DNA from: Diphasiastrum complanatum
Taxonomy: Eukaryota > Streptophyta > Lycopodiopsida > Lycopodiales > Lycopodiaceae
Assembly: GCA_029204225.1 (NCBI GenBank)
Contig: CM055101.1
Span: 41,068,927 to 41,132,926 of the forward strand
Direction: 5' to 3'
Length of the DNA stretch: 64,000 nucleotides
Of the stretch, positions 23,711 to 34,059 are shown in pieces. A program made the position numbers and the translations under genes. Positions within the stretch are counted from its first letter, which is position 1. The number at the start of each line of letters is the position of its first letter. The notes under the pieces are model-generated. The model was not told where the DNA came from. It did no database searches and saw only the letters and a program-made list of their open reading frames with translations.

Positions 23711-24104
23711 AAAGCGAGATGATTGCTCGTGATAGAACTATGTTTCTTCCACGCCAACGCACTACGTGGATTAGCATGCAGTGCTTGAAGAAATCAAAGA
23801 AAGATCAATATAGATGATTCTCTTGTTGTGTCAGCATCTCGAATGCAAATGCGTCTGCTGTTTATTCGTGTGTCTAAGATTTCTTGTTCATTTGAATTTC
23901 GTACCTTGGTTGAAACTATGTTGAATGCTGCATTAATTTTATAAATGTAGATCAACAATGCTTGACTACACTCTGGAGGACTGTAGGAGTGATTCAGCTG
24001 GCAGTGTCCAGCGATCGCATCTGAACTCTATCCGAGGGCAAGAGAGTCATGGTTCCTTTGCAAAAGCTTCACGACTGTGATCCTGATTCATATCACACTC
24101 TTCA
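23711..24104 (+). repeat. Probable LTR/leader of the following copia element
   Basis: It lies directly upstream of repeated primer sites, so LTR sequence is expected. No second copy exists in the window, so the ends cannot be fixed. No ORF of interest. Confidence 0.4.
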
Positions 24105-24209
24105 GTGGAATCAGAGTACCTCGATTCTCTTCAGTGGTATCAGAGCATACCTCGATTTTCTTCATTGGTATCAGAGCATACCTCGATTCTCTTCAGTGGT
24201 ATCAGAGCC
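24105..24209 (+). promoter_or_regulatory. Primer-binding site repeated four times in tandem
   Basis: TGGTATCAGAGC or a variant starts at 24105 (TGGAATCAGAGT), 24135, 24166 and 24197. Each repeat is 30-31 bp and includes the spacer ACCTCGATTCTCTTCAG. Only the last is followed by unrelated leader and gag. Confidence 0.9.
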
Positions 24210-24311
24210 AATCATCCTGTCATATTCTGACATAGCCAAGAAGCTAGCAGATCCAAGAGGCCAAGCATTCAAACAAACAACCATCAACAAGGGAACAGAC
24301 TCCAAAAAGCA

Positions 24312-24660
24312 ATGGCTTCAATCAGCAACATGCAGAGCAAGATCTTCACAATACTTGATTCTTCAGAATCTTACTTTCTAGCCTGGAAAGTTAAGACATC
24401 ATTGATACTCAAGGGCGAAGGACTCTTCCCCTGGGTGGATGGCACAGAAAAAATGCCTATGACAACAAGCAAGGAACTACGCGAATGGAGGGAGAAAAAC
24501 GACAAGGCAATAGCCTTGCTATCATCTTCCATCGAAGATAGTCTCACACTTGACCTGACTACACTCTCCAAAACTAAGGAGATGTGGGATACATTACTCA
24601 CCAGATTTCAGACAAAATCAAGAAGTCAAATCATGATGCTGGAAGATTAGCTGACGAATT
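24312..24660 (+). pseudogene. Ty1/copia gag N-terminal fragment
   Basis: The 112-codon frame reads YFLAWKVKTSLIL, REWREKNDKAIALLSSSIEDSLTL and KEMWDTLLTRFQTKSRSQIMML, the helical gag domain of copia (W-K/L-W layout). It ends in TAG at 24648-24650, and the downstream gag and pol are absent. This is the start of the element whose repeated primer site lies at 24105-24209. Confidence 0.85.
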
Positions 24661-25368
24661 TGTAGTGGGATGGAAAATACCTCACTTCTTTCGTAAGAAA
24701 GATGAAGGATCTGTTTCTGTCACTAAATAACTCTGGAGCAGAGAATGATGTGTCAACTTAGAAGCAGCTCACGTACCTGTTGACTAGGATTTAGATATTT
24801 TCATATATCATCTTTCCAGTTAACTTTTATGGAAATTTATAATTTCGTTAAAAGGAGGGGTGAAGTGGTGGGATAAAATTCTATTTGGAGAATTTGTTGG
24901 TTGCATAGCTTTCAGAAGAGAACTAGCTAGGGTATAGAAATGAGATTGGATCTGAAAGAAATTTCTGATAGATTCAGAGTAAGATGCCTGATTGGAAGTT
25001 CTCAAAAAAGAGAAATTTTCTAAGGATTGTGTGGACAATCTGGAACTAGAACAGGTTTGATATTTGAATCATTATCTATTAGTAGTACAGTAAAAGATCA
25101 AAGGTTACTGATTCTATTTTGGTTGGAATAGAAGTAAATTTGATCATAATTTAAGTCTAAGAGTTCTATATTGGATCAATCTAATCTTAGTTTAGTACTA
25201 GGATCAGTAAGGGGTTGATTGAGTGGATATGTTATTTACTCACGAGAAATAGAAAATCTTTTGTAGCTGAGTTACAAGATCTCAGTGAGATATGTGAGTA
25301 ACATATGTGGGTTCTATAAGAATCTGCCAGTTAAGAATGTGTTTATGTACTGGGTATAGTGAGATTAT
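24661..25368. other. No gene recognised
   Basis: AT-rich DNA with only short frames. No repeat partner identified in the window. Confidence 0.45.
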
Positions 25369-26010
25369 TCACATATGTGCACGATTAATCTTGTATGAAT
25401 CTACTATGTAGGATGCACCGGTTGTCTCTTGCGCAGCCAAGACTGCTTCGTGCTCCGCAGATAAATCTTCCTCTTCACCCGGGTCGTTCATCTCGTTCAC
25501 CTTCTCACTAGGATTGTGTTTGTTGCTGGCCACAGTCGCTGGAAACTCATTAAGCAAAAAAATAACAGTAATCTCACCGGATAGAAACTTCTTTCCTACA
25601 CTTTCAAGATCAAAAGTTTTCAGCTGATCCTTCGTCAGCTCCAAGTAATGATCGTTACCCAAGTGACTAATAAATCTACTGAGACAAGCGATAAAGGGTC
25701 TATCTCCTTTCCATATATAACTAAGCAAGTTATATGGAATCCACATGATAGTTGATCCAGGAATTTGTATGGCATAAGGCTTCAAAGTTTCATCTATATA
25801 ATCACTCACGTACGTGAATGCATCCGTATTAGCCCGTAGAGTGGCAAGCGTGTCTATTCTACCGGTAAACATACAATAAATACGATCTAACTGATCTAAA
25901 AACTCTGTGGGGGCTAGCAGATTGGCCAACTCTATTTTAGGGGACGACATTGTTATGCAACTAAGAACACTAATTGACCAGCAAACTGGTAGTCTAATTG
26001 AACAAGACAA
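25369..26010 (-). CDS. Uninterrupted 213-codon ORF of unknown function behind a TATA box
   Basis: I do not recognise this protein. The frame is fully open from 26010 (or the more likely second Met at 25950, protein starting MSSPKIEL) to 25369. It is mixed alpha-helical in appearance, with an acidic C-terminal stretch (DPGEEEDLSAEHE). No signal peptide or membrane segment is obvious, apart from a hydrophobic stretch in the first 20 codons if the upstream Met is used. A TATA box (minus strand TATATAAGAG, 26073-26082) sits 60-70 bp upstream of the first ATG, an arrangement expected of a real plant promoter. The neighbour upstream on the same strand is the broken multi-exon gene at 26217-28814; it may share origin with that element. 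Unlike nearly all other non-host frames here it has no stops. Confidence 0.5.
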   Translation of the reverse strand: MSCSIRLPVCWSISVLSCITMSSPKIELANLLAPTEFLDQLDRIYCMFTGRIDTLATLRANTDAFTYVSDYIDETLKPYAIQIPGSTIMWIPYNLLSYIWKGDRPFIACLSRFISHLGNDHYLELTKDQLKTFDLESVGKKFLSGEITVIFLLNEFPATVASNKHNPSEKVNEMNDPGEEEDLSAEHEAVLAAQETTGASYIVDSYKINRAHM

Positions 26011-26072
26011 GCTAAATTACGAGGAAACAAATTTCAACAAAGCAAGAAGTGACAACAAAATGAAAACCCCCA

Positions 26073-26082
26073 CTCTTATATA
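26073..26082 (-). promoter_or_regulatory. TATA box for the 25369-26010 ORF
   Basis: TATATAAGAG on the minus strand, about 60 bp upstream of the first ATG and 120 bp upstream of the second. Confidence 0.5.
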
Positions 26083-26216
26083 GAGGGACGTGTATCCAAA
26101 AAAAAGATATTATTATAAAACCAAATAAAATAATTTCTATTTATAACAACAATCCAATTTGGCAGTAATATTTATCACAAAGGAATATTCAAATTACAAT
26201 TCAACATAAATTGTTT

Positions 26217-28814
26217 CTATTCCATCTCATCAGTTTCCGTAGTTTCTCTAGCGCTGTTTTCCAAAACATTGGATGTTGGTGTCCTCGGCATCCATCTCTT
26301 TCCAACTCGGACTCTAGACATCCTCCATTCTTGATGCCTTGTTCTAGCATTAGAGGATTGCCATGCTGTCTTTCTGACTAAATTTGAATTGGAGATCATT
26401 GAACACAACTCTTCAGTTCTTGTGTTTTGAAAGTGTCCTCGGCCCAAAACTCCTCTGTAAAACCATTGGAATATCTCAACCAATGCATTGCTAAGACCCT
26501 TTCCTCCACCATGCCGTAAATTTTTGAAATACGTAGCCTTTGCCCTGTAATGACTCTTTTCCATGCCTTGCGTATTCCAAATAGCTAATGATCCATAGGT
26601 TTTCATAAACCAAGGTCCATGAGCATAGAAGATGTGTTGTTCATAGAAAATTTGTATTAGTTTAAATCTTTTAAAAAAAAATACAAAATTAAAAAATATG
26701 AGACACACATACCATATAGTGAGTTATGTGTGTTTCTCCCCATGCATCGATCATCAATTCAGTAAATGTTTTGAGTTCTCTTGCGTATCTATCCAAATCT
26801 TCATCTCTCACAATCTTTTTGTTGATAGTTTGTGACAAGGCATCAAATGCTTGCCAAACCTTAGCACATGAAACTTTTGCTGGAACATCTTGCATTTTTC
26901 CACTCATCTCAACGTCTTTGGTAAGACTCACGTGGCCCCCGTGCAATCCCATATCGGATAAAATTATCTCTAGATTTCTAAAGCTAACATCTGCTCTTGA
27001 TTTGGGCTGCATGTTCCATGCGTAACAACAATGCAAAAATAATAATTTGTCTAGTATTCGTAATTCGCCATGCATTGTGCAAAAATGGACTCTTTCGAGA
27101 GAAATGTTCAACACAGGACTCCAAGCTTTGTCTAGATTGTGCCTATTTGGTGCAAGACGTTGGTTGCAATTCAAAATACTTTTGTTCCGCCCAGATTCAA
27201 ACATACAATATATACAAAAATTCTTTGCATTTGCACCAAGACCACAACCGTACATGCATTTCAAAGTCTTCAAATCAGCAGCTAGGTGTCATGCTACAGC
27301 AAAGCTTTCTCCTTCAACATTGAGCAATTTGCCTTCATTTTGTGCATGTATTATCTTAGATATACTACATTTTTTAAATAGCCACTTCAGTACGTCGTGA
27401 GACTCCTTAGGAACTTCAAATGCAGCTATCCACCATATGTGATTTTCGGATTGCACGCTAAATTCTTTACAACAACTTTCGCCAAATTGTTGCAATTCAC
27501 GATTCATCAAGGGGATTGTGACACGTTCAAGTTTACGCCCTTTTACGATTTCTGCTTCGTCCAACTTAATAACAAATATAACTTTACCTCCGCAATCTAT
27601 AAAACAAAAATTTCATTACCAAAACATATTAGTTGAAGAAAAGCATACAATTGAAAACCGAAATCCACAATAAATGTTCTTACCATTTGTTCTAACTTCG
27701 TAATGTCGGATCATCATCGCTTGGACCTTTTCCAGATCTAAGAATATATTATTGCCTTGATGATAGTGAAAACATGTCGGAGGTCCTTTCTTCTTATTGG
27801 GTACTGTAAAAGAATCCTCAATATGTTGAAACTCTCCTAATTCAGAGAGCAATATCGAATTGCATTCTCGTTTGGCGGATTCGACAAGTTTATAAGTAGG
27901 TATTATTTGATGGCGTTTTAACCCATTTTTGTCAGAGCGTTTCATATACTTCTTTAAAGCTCTATACCCCTTGCGACTCACACCTCCTTGGTCACATGCG
28001 TACATCATCTCTTTAACATTTGGATTTGGTTTGAACTTGTCGACTAGCTTTTTTGCAATTCTCAAGCGAATTGAATCACTTGTTTCATCTTCCACAATCT
28101 TAATCAAATCTTTACCCTTCAAAAAATGTTTCATATATTTTCCGGCAATAAAATCTTTTCCAACCGTCTTTCTCAAGAACTCTTTTGTGTCCCTCATACG
28201 TCTTTTACTGGCACCACCACCTGGTGCCAAAGCTTCTAGTTTGTGTCTCTTAGTGTTTTCATTTTCTGCTTGCTGATCCATCGAGACTCTACGCTTTCGT
28301 TGTAAGCCATATATTGTCCTCTGAAATATACTGATTGAAGATTGCAATTCTTCAATTTTTGCGACAGATTGGCAAGCTCTATTTTCAAACCATTTATCTC
28401 CTGCTCCAATTTCATATTTATTCCATGCAATGACTTTAAATTGTCATTCATACTCAATATATGAATGTTTGCTGTATTTGCTAATGTCTCAGCTTGAATT
28501 CTTCGAGAATCCATTGCTTGACAATAGCCAAGCATTCCATTCCGACCATCCCCAACGAACCTTAATAAACTATGTACATCAGAAAATTTAGGAGGAGCAT
28601 CTACCAGTGGATTATGAGGGTATAAATCAACTCTTACCCATAGGTCAATATGTTTTTTTCCTTCTAATCTCCAACAATGCATGTCATACGGATTTAAGTT
28701 AACACCCCATGTAGCTTTGGTGGTCGCATAATCCTTCTCTGACTTCACATGTAAGTGATACTTGGTTGTCATCTTGAAGATGTCGAATTTCCCAAAAGAA
28801 TCTATGTAGAACAT
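26217..28814 (-). pseudogene. Multi-exon gene of unrecognised family, nearly open, with a few lesions
   Basis: Minus strand. The first part (28814 or Met at 28772, down to about 28380) has WGVNLNPYDMHCWRLEG and a coiled coil (NMKLEQEINGLKIELANLSQ). A one-base frameshift near 28380 leads into a long basic stretch (27684-28380; KRHKLEALAPGGGASKRRM, GVSRKGYRALKKYM). A clean 87-bp intron (27597-27683, GTAAGA...TTATAG) joins in frame to IKLDEAEIVKGRKLERVTIP. Then come HLAADLKTLKCMYGCG, NFCIYC, and LERVHFCTMHGELRILDKLL. TGA at 27289-27291 replaces what looks like a tryptophan just before HLAAD. A probable donor at 26712 leads to the last exon: IFYAHGPWFM, GMEKSHYRAKATYFK, ending at 26217. From memory the CxxC block, tMHxELRIxDkLL and HYM...YaHGPWFM resemble uncharacterised proteins repeated in cnidarian and other genomes. 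A transposase-like or domesticated mobile gene is possible. Function unknown. Confidence 0.55.
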
Positions 28815-29126
28815 TACAATATACCTTAATCAAATGGTGTCAAAGTTCAATGTGAACTAACCATGATATAAGCTTTATTAGGCATATACTAGTTTCCATC
28901 CCTAGGGTCCTATTGTAGTTAGGACAATGAAAGGTCGTCCTATAATAACCCTACTCTAGTTGTAATTTGTAACTTACCTATTAGTTGCCTATTATAGTCT
29001 ATGCAAATAACCTACAATAGTCTATGAAAATGAGACCTACATTTAGGCCTTTACTCTTGCTCACCTTGTATGGTAACCCAAGGTAACGGTGCCACATAGG
29101 ATTGATTAGCACTAAATTAATTATGA
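28815..29126. other. No gene recognised
   Basis: Spacer between the unknown gene and the copia gag. The minus-strand TTCTACATAG at about 28800 could be a splice acceptor for an upstream exon, but no such exon was found. Confidence 0.4.
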
Positions 29127-29678
29127 TTAGAAAACTTGTTTAGGCAAGGAAGAGGCCCTTTTTGAGTCCAAAAAAGGCCCTAATGAATGGCCAGGTTTGT
29201 TGCAATACCTACAATTTCTAGGTTTATTTTGCTTGGAATAGTCGCGTCCTTGACCTCGGCCTTGATTCCAATTGTCTCGATTTGGGCCATCATTGGATTG
29301 TTCTTGAAATTGTTGGAACGATCCATGATATGAGTTTCCACCTCTTGATTGGTGTCTTCCACGACCAAATCTGCCAACACGTCCTCTAAACAATGCCTTC
29401 AACGTATCCCATGCTTCTTTTGGTCCTTTTGAATCCGAAATGTAGGTAGTCATTGCATCTCTAAATGATAAGTTGACGACATTTTGTGCTTTCCGTTTTC
29501 TCCTATCAAATGCCCACTGATCTTCTTCAATCACTGGCCTTGTCTCTTCACCTGTCACGATCTCCCATAGCTCCTTTTTCATCAAAATGTTTTTCAGTTT
29601 GAATTTCCAAACTGCATAGTTGCCGGCTCCTTCCAATTTGCTTGACTCACTGAGGACACTCTCGCTTAGAGTTGTCAT
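29127..29678 (-). pseudogene. Ty1/copia gag with an internal deletion, open frame
   Basis: The 183-codon frame starts LSESVLSESSKLEGAGNYAVW and has KKELWEIVTGEETRP, then jumps from EAWDTLKALF straight to RGRVGRFGRGRHQSRGG. It ends with the knuckle start CRYCNKPGHS. The relative at 61.7-62.4 kb has the missing middle (IRDQLVAVGERVQDCE...LLLQQEQ). About 120 residues are therefore deleted in frame, and the knuckle's last Cys is lost. No pol follows. Confidence 0.88.
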
Positions 29679-29744
29679 TACTGAACAAATGAGTCCGGAT
29701 CAAGTAATTTATCACACCACATATGTATATTTTTCTGGTTATAC

Positions 29745-29990
29745 ACCTGATATCAGAATGGAGCGTGGAAGTACGGCTGCTCAGGATCCTCTTTAACTTG
29801 TGCGCGTGGATCCGATATTGGAGCATGCGATATCGGACTGGAGCACAGATGTACAACTGCTCGGAATTTTTTTTAGCTCGTGCGCTTGGATCCGATATCG
29901 TTACGAACAATATCGGACTGGAGCGCGAATGTATGACTGCTCGGGTTTTTCTTCAACTAGCGCGCTTGGATCCAATATTGTACGAAAAAA
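29745..29990 (-). repeat. About 80-bp tandem repeats (three units) in the gag leader
   Basis: Units share GATATCGGACTGGAGCG, an ACTGCTCGG core, and GCGCTTGGATCC. Related units lie at 62518-62690 in the leader of the relative element. They lie between the primer site (30513) and the gag start (29678). Confidence 0.85.
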
Positions 29991-30512
29991 AGAAAGAATA
30001 TAAGAACTTTCAGAGAGAATATTCCAGATTTCCTACTTCAGCGCGGCGGCTACGCCGCCTCCTCTTTGCTTAGATTTCGAAACGAGTGATCGTTCAAACA
30101 GACAAATATCAGTAATGTGAAAGGTATGAAGCCTCAAAGCTCTAAATGGCAGTACTAGACACTGTCTGGTGTGATTTGCAGTACCCCAAACAAACAAATG
30201 AGAGATTTCTTGGCACAACTCTCTGACAAATGACACTTTTCACAAAGACTAAAAAGAATATTGTAAAACTTTTCCCACTCAACAAATTTTCAATCTGTCT
30301 GATGCTACCCTAGCCTTTTCGATGCCTCCGGGACTCTGTCTTCGTTCCTCACTAATAACTGTGAGCTCCAAAACCTGCAAAGTACATCAAGAAGGATTTC
30401 TTCCAGCCGTTTTTGTCTCTCCAAGCTTTCACCTCCTGTGAAGGACTTTCTCACTTCGTTGCGGAGCCTGTGACAAGTTGTATCCACTGATCAGGCACAC
30501 AGGACTATCGTA

Positions 30513-30524
30513 GCTCTGATACCA
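30513..30524 (-). promoter_or_regulatory. Primer-binding site for initiator Met-tRNA
   Basis: The minus strand reads TGGTATCAGAGC, directly adjoining the LTR end at 30525. Confidence 0.9.
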
Positions 30525-30788
30525 TGTTAACAATCAGAAATGCAACATCAAGCATTCACCATAAGCAATCACCAAGTAGGGAGACGGAAGAAGAACACCC
30601 AATATCACTCTATCACACTAACTCATACTGAATGTAAAATGTACATATAAACCATGAACCTTGATAGAGAGGGAGAACCTAGGAGTAGACTACTAGACTA
30701 GCCTACGGCTAGTTACAGCTAGTAATAAAGTACATCGTAAACAGTAACTAGGAAGTGTAACAATGAAGTTTATCATTGATTTCTAACA
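30525..30788 (-). repeat. LTR (264 bp) of the copia gag element
   Basis: On the plus strand it runs TGTTAACAATCAG ... TTGATTTCTAACA, giving imperfect inverted ends TGTTA/TAACA next to the primer site. No second LTR was found on the gag side. A perfect GC-rich hairpin GGCGGC-TAC-GCCGCC lies in the leader at 30045-30059. Confidence 0.7.
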
Positions 30789-31520
30789 AAGTGAATGCAT
30801 GTCTCTAAGTCCAACTCTTCCAAAATGATGAGTCATGATGTAATCTTCACAACAAAATGATGAGTCATGCTACAATCTTCACAACAATAGAGCTATCGAT
30901 AACTATCATGGGTAAGTTGAAAGTATTCCAAAGTGATGAATCATGCTGCAATATTCATAACAATGGAGCTATGATCTATCTACAACAAATGGTTACATGC
31001 CCACATCAAGAATTGTTCCAGTCCCCACCACCACCCACCAATCGCATGATTCCCCTTATCAACATGATATATATGCATAGGGAGCATCAACATGGACTTA
31101 AATTATAACAAATGTTATCAAAGAACGAGTCCCACCACTATGTGTGCCTTCCTCTCCTCCTCCTCGTCACTCGGACGCGTTTCCCTTCTCTCGCTCTCTC
31201 ATCACCGACCCACGACGCTCCGGACTTTCTCCGCGCTTTCACCTCCTCTTTTGGGTTATATACTAGTTCTATTGTTGCATCTCTCATTTCATATCACAAG
31301 CCACCCAACGAGCTTTGTTCAGAATCTGAGTTTTAGTCCGAATTTCGATCGGGGACTGTATTGCATACTTAGTACAGGCGTTGAGGTAGCTTTCTTTTAA
31401 ATTCTATGCACTTTTGTTCTGGTTGATACAGCACTTTGCTACATCTGTAGGTCATCTAAAATCTAAAATCTGCGGTTGGCAAATTATACAAATTTTGCGG
31501 GAATCTTTTCATGCTGAAGG
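30789..31520 (+). promoter_or_regulatory. Upstream region and 5' leader of the ASR gene
   Basis: It contains three spaced copies of a 32-bp unit with TGAGTCA (30829-30835, 30861-30867) or TGAATCA (30937-30943). A CT-rich tract follows at 31150-31205, and a TATA-like TTATATACTA at 31256-31265, about 260 bp before the ATG. A 5' leader intron (GTAGCTTTC at 31386 to CTGTAG near 31450) is possible but not certain. Confidence 0.5.
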
Positions 31521-32183
31521 ATGTCTCATCACGATCATCACAAGCATCATCACCATGATCATCACAAACATCATGAAGAAAGCTATGGCTACGGGGGACC
31601 TCCGCCTGCTCCTTATGGATATGCCCAACCTGCTCCTTACGGATACGGCGCAGGTCCTTATCTACCGCAGCCTGGGTATGGTGCTCCTGCACCTCAATAC
31701 GGCTACGGAGGGTCATATCAGGATACTTCCGGCATATACAGAGAGGAGCAGAGGCTTGAGCATCTGAATCATGCACGGCATGAGGAGACAAAGCACAAGC
31801 GTCAGGAACACGCCGCGGAAGTCGGTGCACTGGCCGCTGGAGCTTTCGCCTTGGTAAGTCCTACTAGTTCTTTGCCTAGTCCTTCGTCGATCGGATTTTG
31901 TATTGCTTTGAATGTTAATAATCAGATCTGTTACTTTGTCGCTTACTAATTATCTTGTGGATTGTTTCATCTGTAGTATGAGGCGCATCAAGCAAAAGTA
32001 GACCCAGAGCATGCTCACAGGCATAGAATTGAAGAGGAGGCTGCAGCTGCAGCTGCACTAGGATTCGGCGGTTTGGCAGCTTATGAGCATCACGAGACGA
32101 AAAAATGGGAGCGATTGGAGGAACAATATTCAGGCGAGAAGCATCATACTCATCATCAACATAATCATCATCACCGGTTCTAA
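31521..32183 (+). CDS. ASR: ASR-type ABA/WDS stress protein (2 exons, 179 aa)
   Basis: CDS = 31521-31853 joined to 31977-32183. The 123-bp intron (GTAAGT...CTGTAG) falls between GAFAL and YEAHQ, in the middle of the conserved domain. The N-terminus is almost pure His/Lys (about residues 1-20), followed by a Gly/Tyr/Pro repeat (GYGxxP...; 20-70). The ABA/WDS domain runs from about residue 75 to the end: [19 protein letters not shown], then [21 protein letters not shown], and a His-rich end ([13 protein letters not shown]). ASR proteins are small, hydrophilic, zinc-binding, drought- and ABA-induced proteins of cytosol and nucleus that act as chaperone-like and DNA-binding factors. No stops or frameshifts; length suits the family, although the Gly/Tyr-rich insert is longer than in many angiosperm ASRs. 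Confidence 0.93.
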
Positions 32184-32611
32184 AAGTTCAGGAGCTGATC
32201 ATCTAGCAAGTCTTGTGCAGTGGTAGTGGTTCTAGTGGCCTTTATCTCCTTCCTACTAAATAGTTGCTTTGGATCGTAGGAAAATCTTGAGTATTATCGA
32301 TGCTGGAGAAGGTTTACATAAGGGATGATCAAGTGCTTTGTTTTCCACAATAATTTTGAAATTTGAATAAATGGGTCGTACTTTGGATCTTGATGCAAGA
32401 CGTTGAACAAAGAAAGGCTTTTACACACACACTCTATGTATATTGGGGGAAATTGTAGCTCTTTGGGCATTAGGTTGAGCCACATTTTTATGTGATGTGG
32501 AATCTGGAGATCGAGCTGGTTATGCACTACCATGCTCACCATGGTCCATGTAGAACTAGCAACTGGCCTGTTCGAAGTGTGGTAAGAATTTTTTTTTCTT
32601 GTTTAATTAGG
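32184..32611 (+). other. 3' flank of the ASR gene
   Basis: Probable 3' UTR and terminator. AATAAA-like signal ATAATTTTGAAATTTGAATAAATGG near 32349-32373. No other gene. Confidence 0.5.
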
Positions 32612-32742
32612 TTACGTACTCCGGGCACAGGCCTAGTAAGGATTTCCAGAAAATTCTTAGGCGAGGCCCAGAGAGCCTGATTTTTTTTTGAAAATCCTTA
32701 CCGGGCAAAATGGCCTGTGCTCGGAACTTTCCACTGCGTAAT
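32612..32742. repeat. Foldback (inverted-repeat) element, about 130 bp
   Basis: The left arm GTTACG...TCCGGGCACAGGCC..GTAAGGATTT pairs with the right arm AAATCCTTAC...GGCCTGTGCTCGGA...CGTAA. The arms match well apart from two short insertions. It would form a long hairpin and resembles a MITE. Confidence 0.7.
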
Positions 32743-32938
32743 GGATACTTTGAAAAATTTTACATGCTCATTATAAAGCATAATGAGCAGTTTGACTTTT
32801 TCTATCCACTCTAACGCCTCCATGTGGTAGCCTTGCGCCTGGCAGGCTGGAATGGGCACCAAATGTCTTTTTGAAAAAAAACAGTTGCCTATTTTGTTTT
32901 TTAATTTGACAAATAATAGCAACAAAGTATCCATTACG
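32737..32938. mobile_element. MITE-like element with 16-bp perfect inverted ends
   Basis: CGTAATGGATACTTTG (32737-32752) and its exact reverse complement (32923-32938) bound about 200 bp of non-coding DNA. A 10-bp perfect hairpin TGCTCATTAT/ATAATGAGCA lies inside (near 32766-32790). A TA target duplication is possible. No transposase. Confidence 0.65.
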
Positions 32939-33072
32939 ACTTGATAACGTTTTGCACTCAACGTCAATGTGAAATGGAGCCTCAGTATGCTAGGTCAAAA
33001 AATGCAAATTGAGTGAAAAAGGTATTGCATAATATGTTCTCTAATAAGTATGTTATTTTTTACATTATGGGG

Positions 33073-33076
<4 letters not shown>

Positions 33077-33166
<90 letters not shown>
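33077..33166. repeat. (CT)n microsatellite, about 90 bp
   Basis: Uninterrupted CT dinucleotides. Apparent Arg-Glu or Ser-Leu repeat proteins here are not real. Confidence 0.98.
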
Positions 33167-33171
<5 letters not shown>

Positions 33172-33386
33172 CAAGCCTCTCCTTTTCTCTCTTGCCCTTT
33201 TATACCTTTCTCTCTTTCTAGAAATTTCTCTCTCTGAATTTTTAAAGTCACATGTTTTCTCTAAAAATTTCTAAATGCACGTCATTTTCAAGCATTTCAA
33301 ATGCACTTCAATGCCCTTCAAATAAATTTTAGGGCAAATGTGGATCAATGAGAATAGACAAAACCCTTTTTGTCTATCATTGCCCA

Positions 33387-33389
<3 letters not shown>

Positions 33390-33455
<66 letters not shown>
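33390..33455. repeat. (CT)n microsatellite, about 65 bp
   Basis: Uninterrupted CT dinucleotides. Confidence 0.98.
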
Positions 33456-33459
<4 letters not shown>

Positions 33460-33679
33460 AAAATTCTTGGGGAGGACTTTAGATTTACAATCCTTGTGAC
33501 TTCATAAATGCATGTCAAGTATATAAAAAAGATCATAAAGACCTATATGAACTCCATAAGTTATGATGATTGTTATTGTAGCAATCCAATTACTAATAAT
33601 TAGTCATATGATACCCTCATTGTCTTTTTGCTTTTACTTGGATAAGAAAAAACCTTCAACGACTTTCAACTTCGTCCAT

Positions 33680-33800
33680 AGACAAAGGTTTCGTGAAAAT
33701 GTCAACTACTTGTTCCTCATCGTTGCAATGTACCATGTTCATCTTTTTGTTAAAAAGCCTCTCAACACGATGACATTTGTTTTGGGACTTTGACCTGAAA
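33680..33800 (-). pseudogene. Short Ty1/copia RNase H tail relic
   Basis: A minus-strand frame reads HRVERLFNKKMNMVHCNDEE, then QVVDIFTKPLSMDEVES and a stop. It is the end of a copia RNase H (VHCxxxEQxADIFTKPL). Nothing else of the element is visible. Confidence 0.85.
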
Positions 33801-34059
33801 AAGAGTAATCTTTTTTGGTGTTTTTTAATGGTCCTAGTTTTAGGCCAAAATCATGGATTTTTTTAGTTAACTAAATTTTGTTTTTAAAAAAAGCCAAAAA
33901 ATGCATATTTTGAATAAAGAACTACAAGTTTTTTGTTGCAAACTTCATAAAACCATTATAATTACAAATGAAATAATAATTCAAGAGAACAAATGATTTT
34001 TGAAACTCGAAATCCCATTGGAATACAAAACAACTTAAATTATATTTGCACATTCTTTT
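33801..34059. other. No gene recognised
   Basis: AT-rich spacer between the copia tail and the GHTH-motif gene relic. Confidence 0.45.

Larger units (their letters stand above)
32939..33679. other. No gene; two CT microsatellites
   Basis: Apart from the (CT)n tracts listed separately, no coding trace or repeat was recognised. Confidence 0.5.

Noticed and set aside
28370-28400. Programmed ribosomal frameshift in the unknown gene
   Set aside because: No slippery heptamer followed by a structure was recognised. The gene also carries a stop and an unclear splice, so an indel is simpler.
31456-31830. A 124-codon His-rich minus-strand ORF
   Set aside because: Antisense shadow of ASR exon 1.
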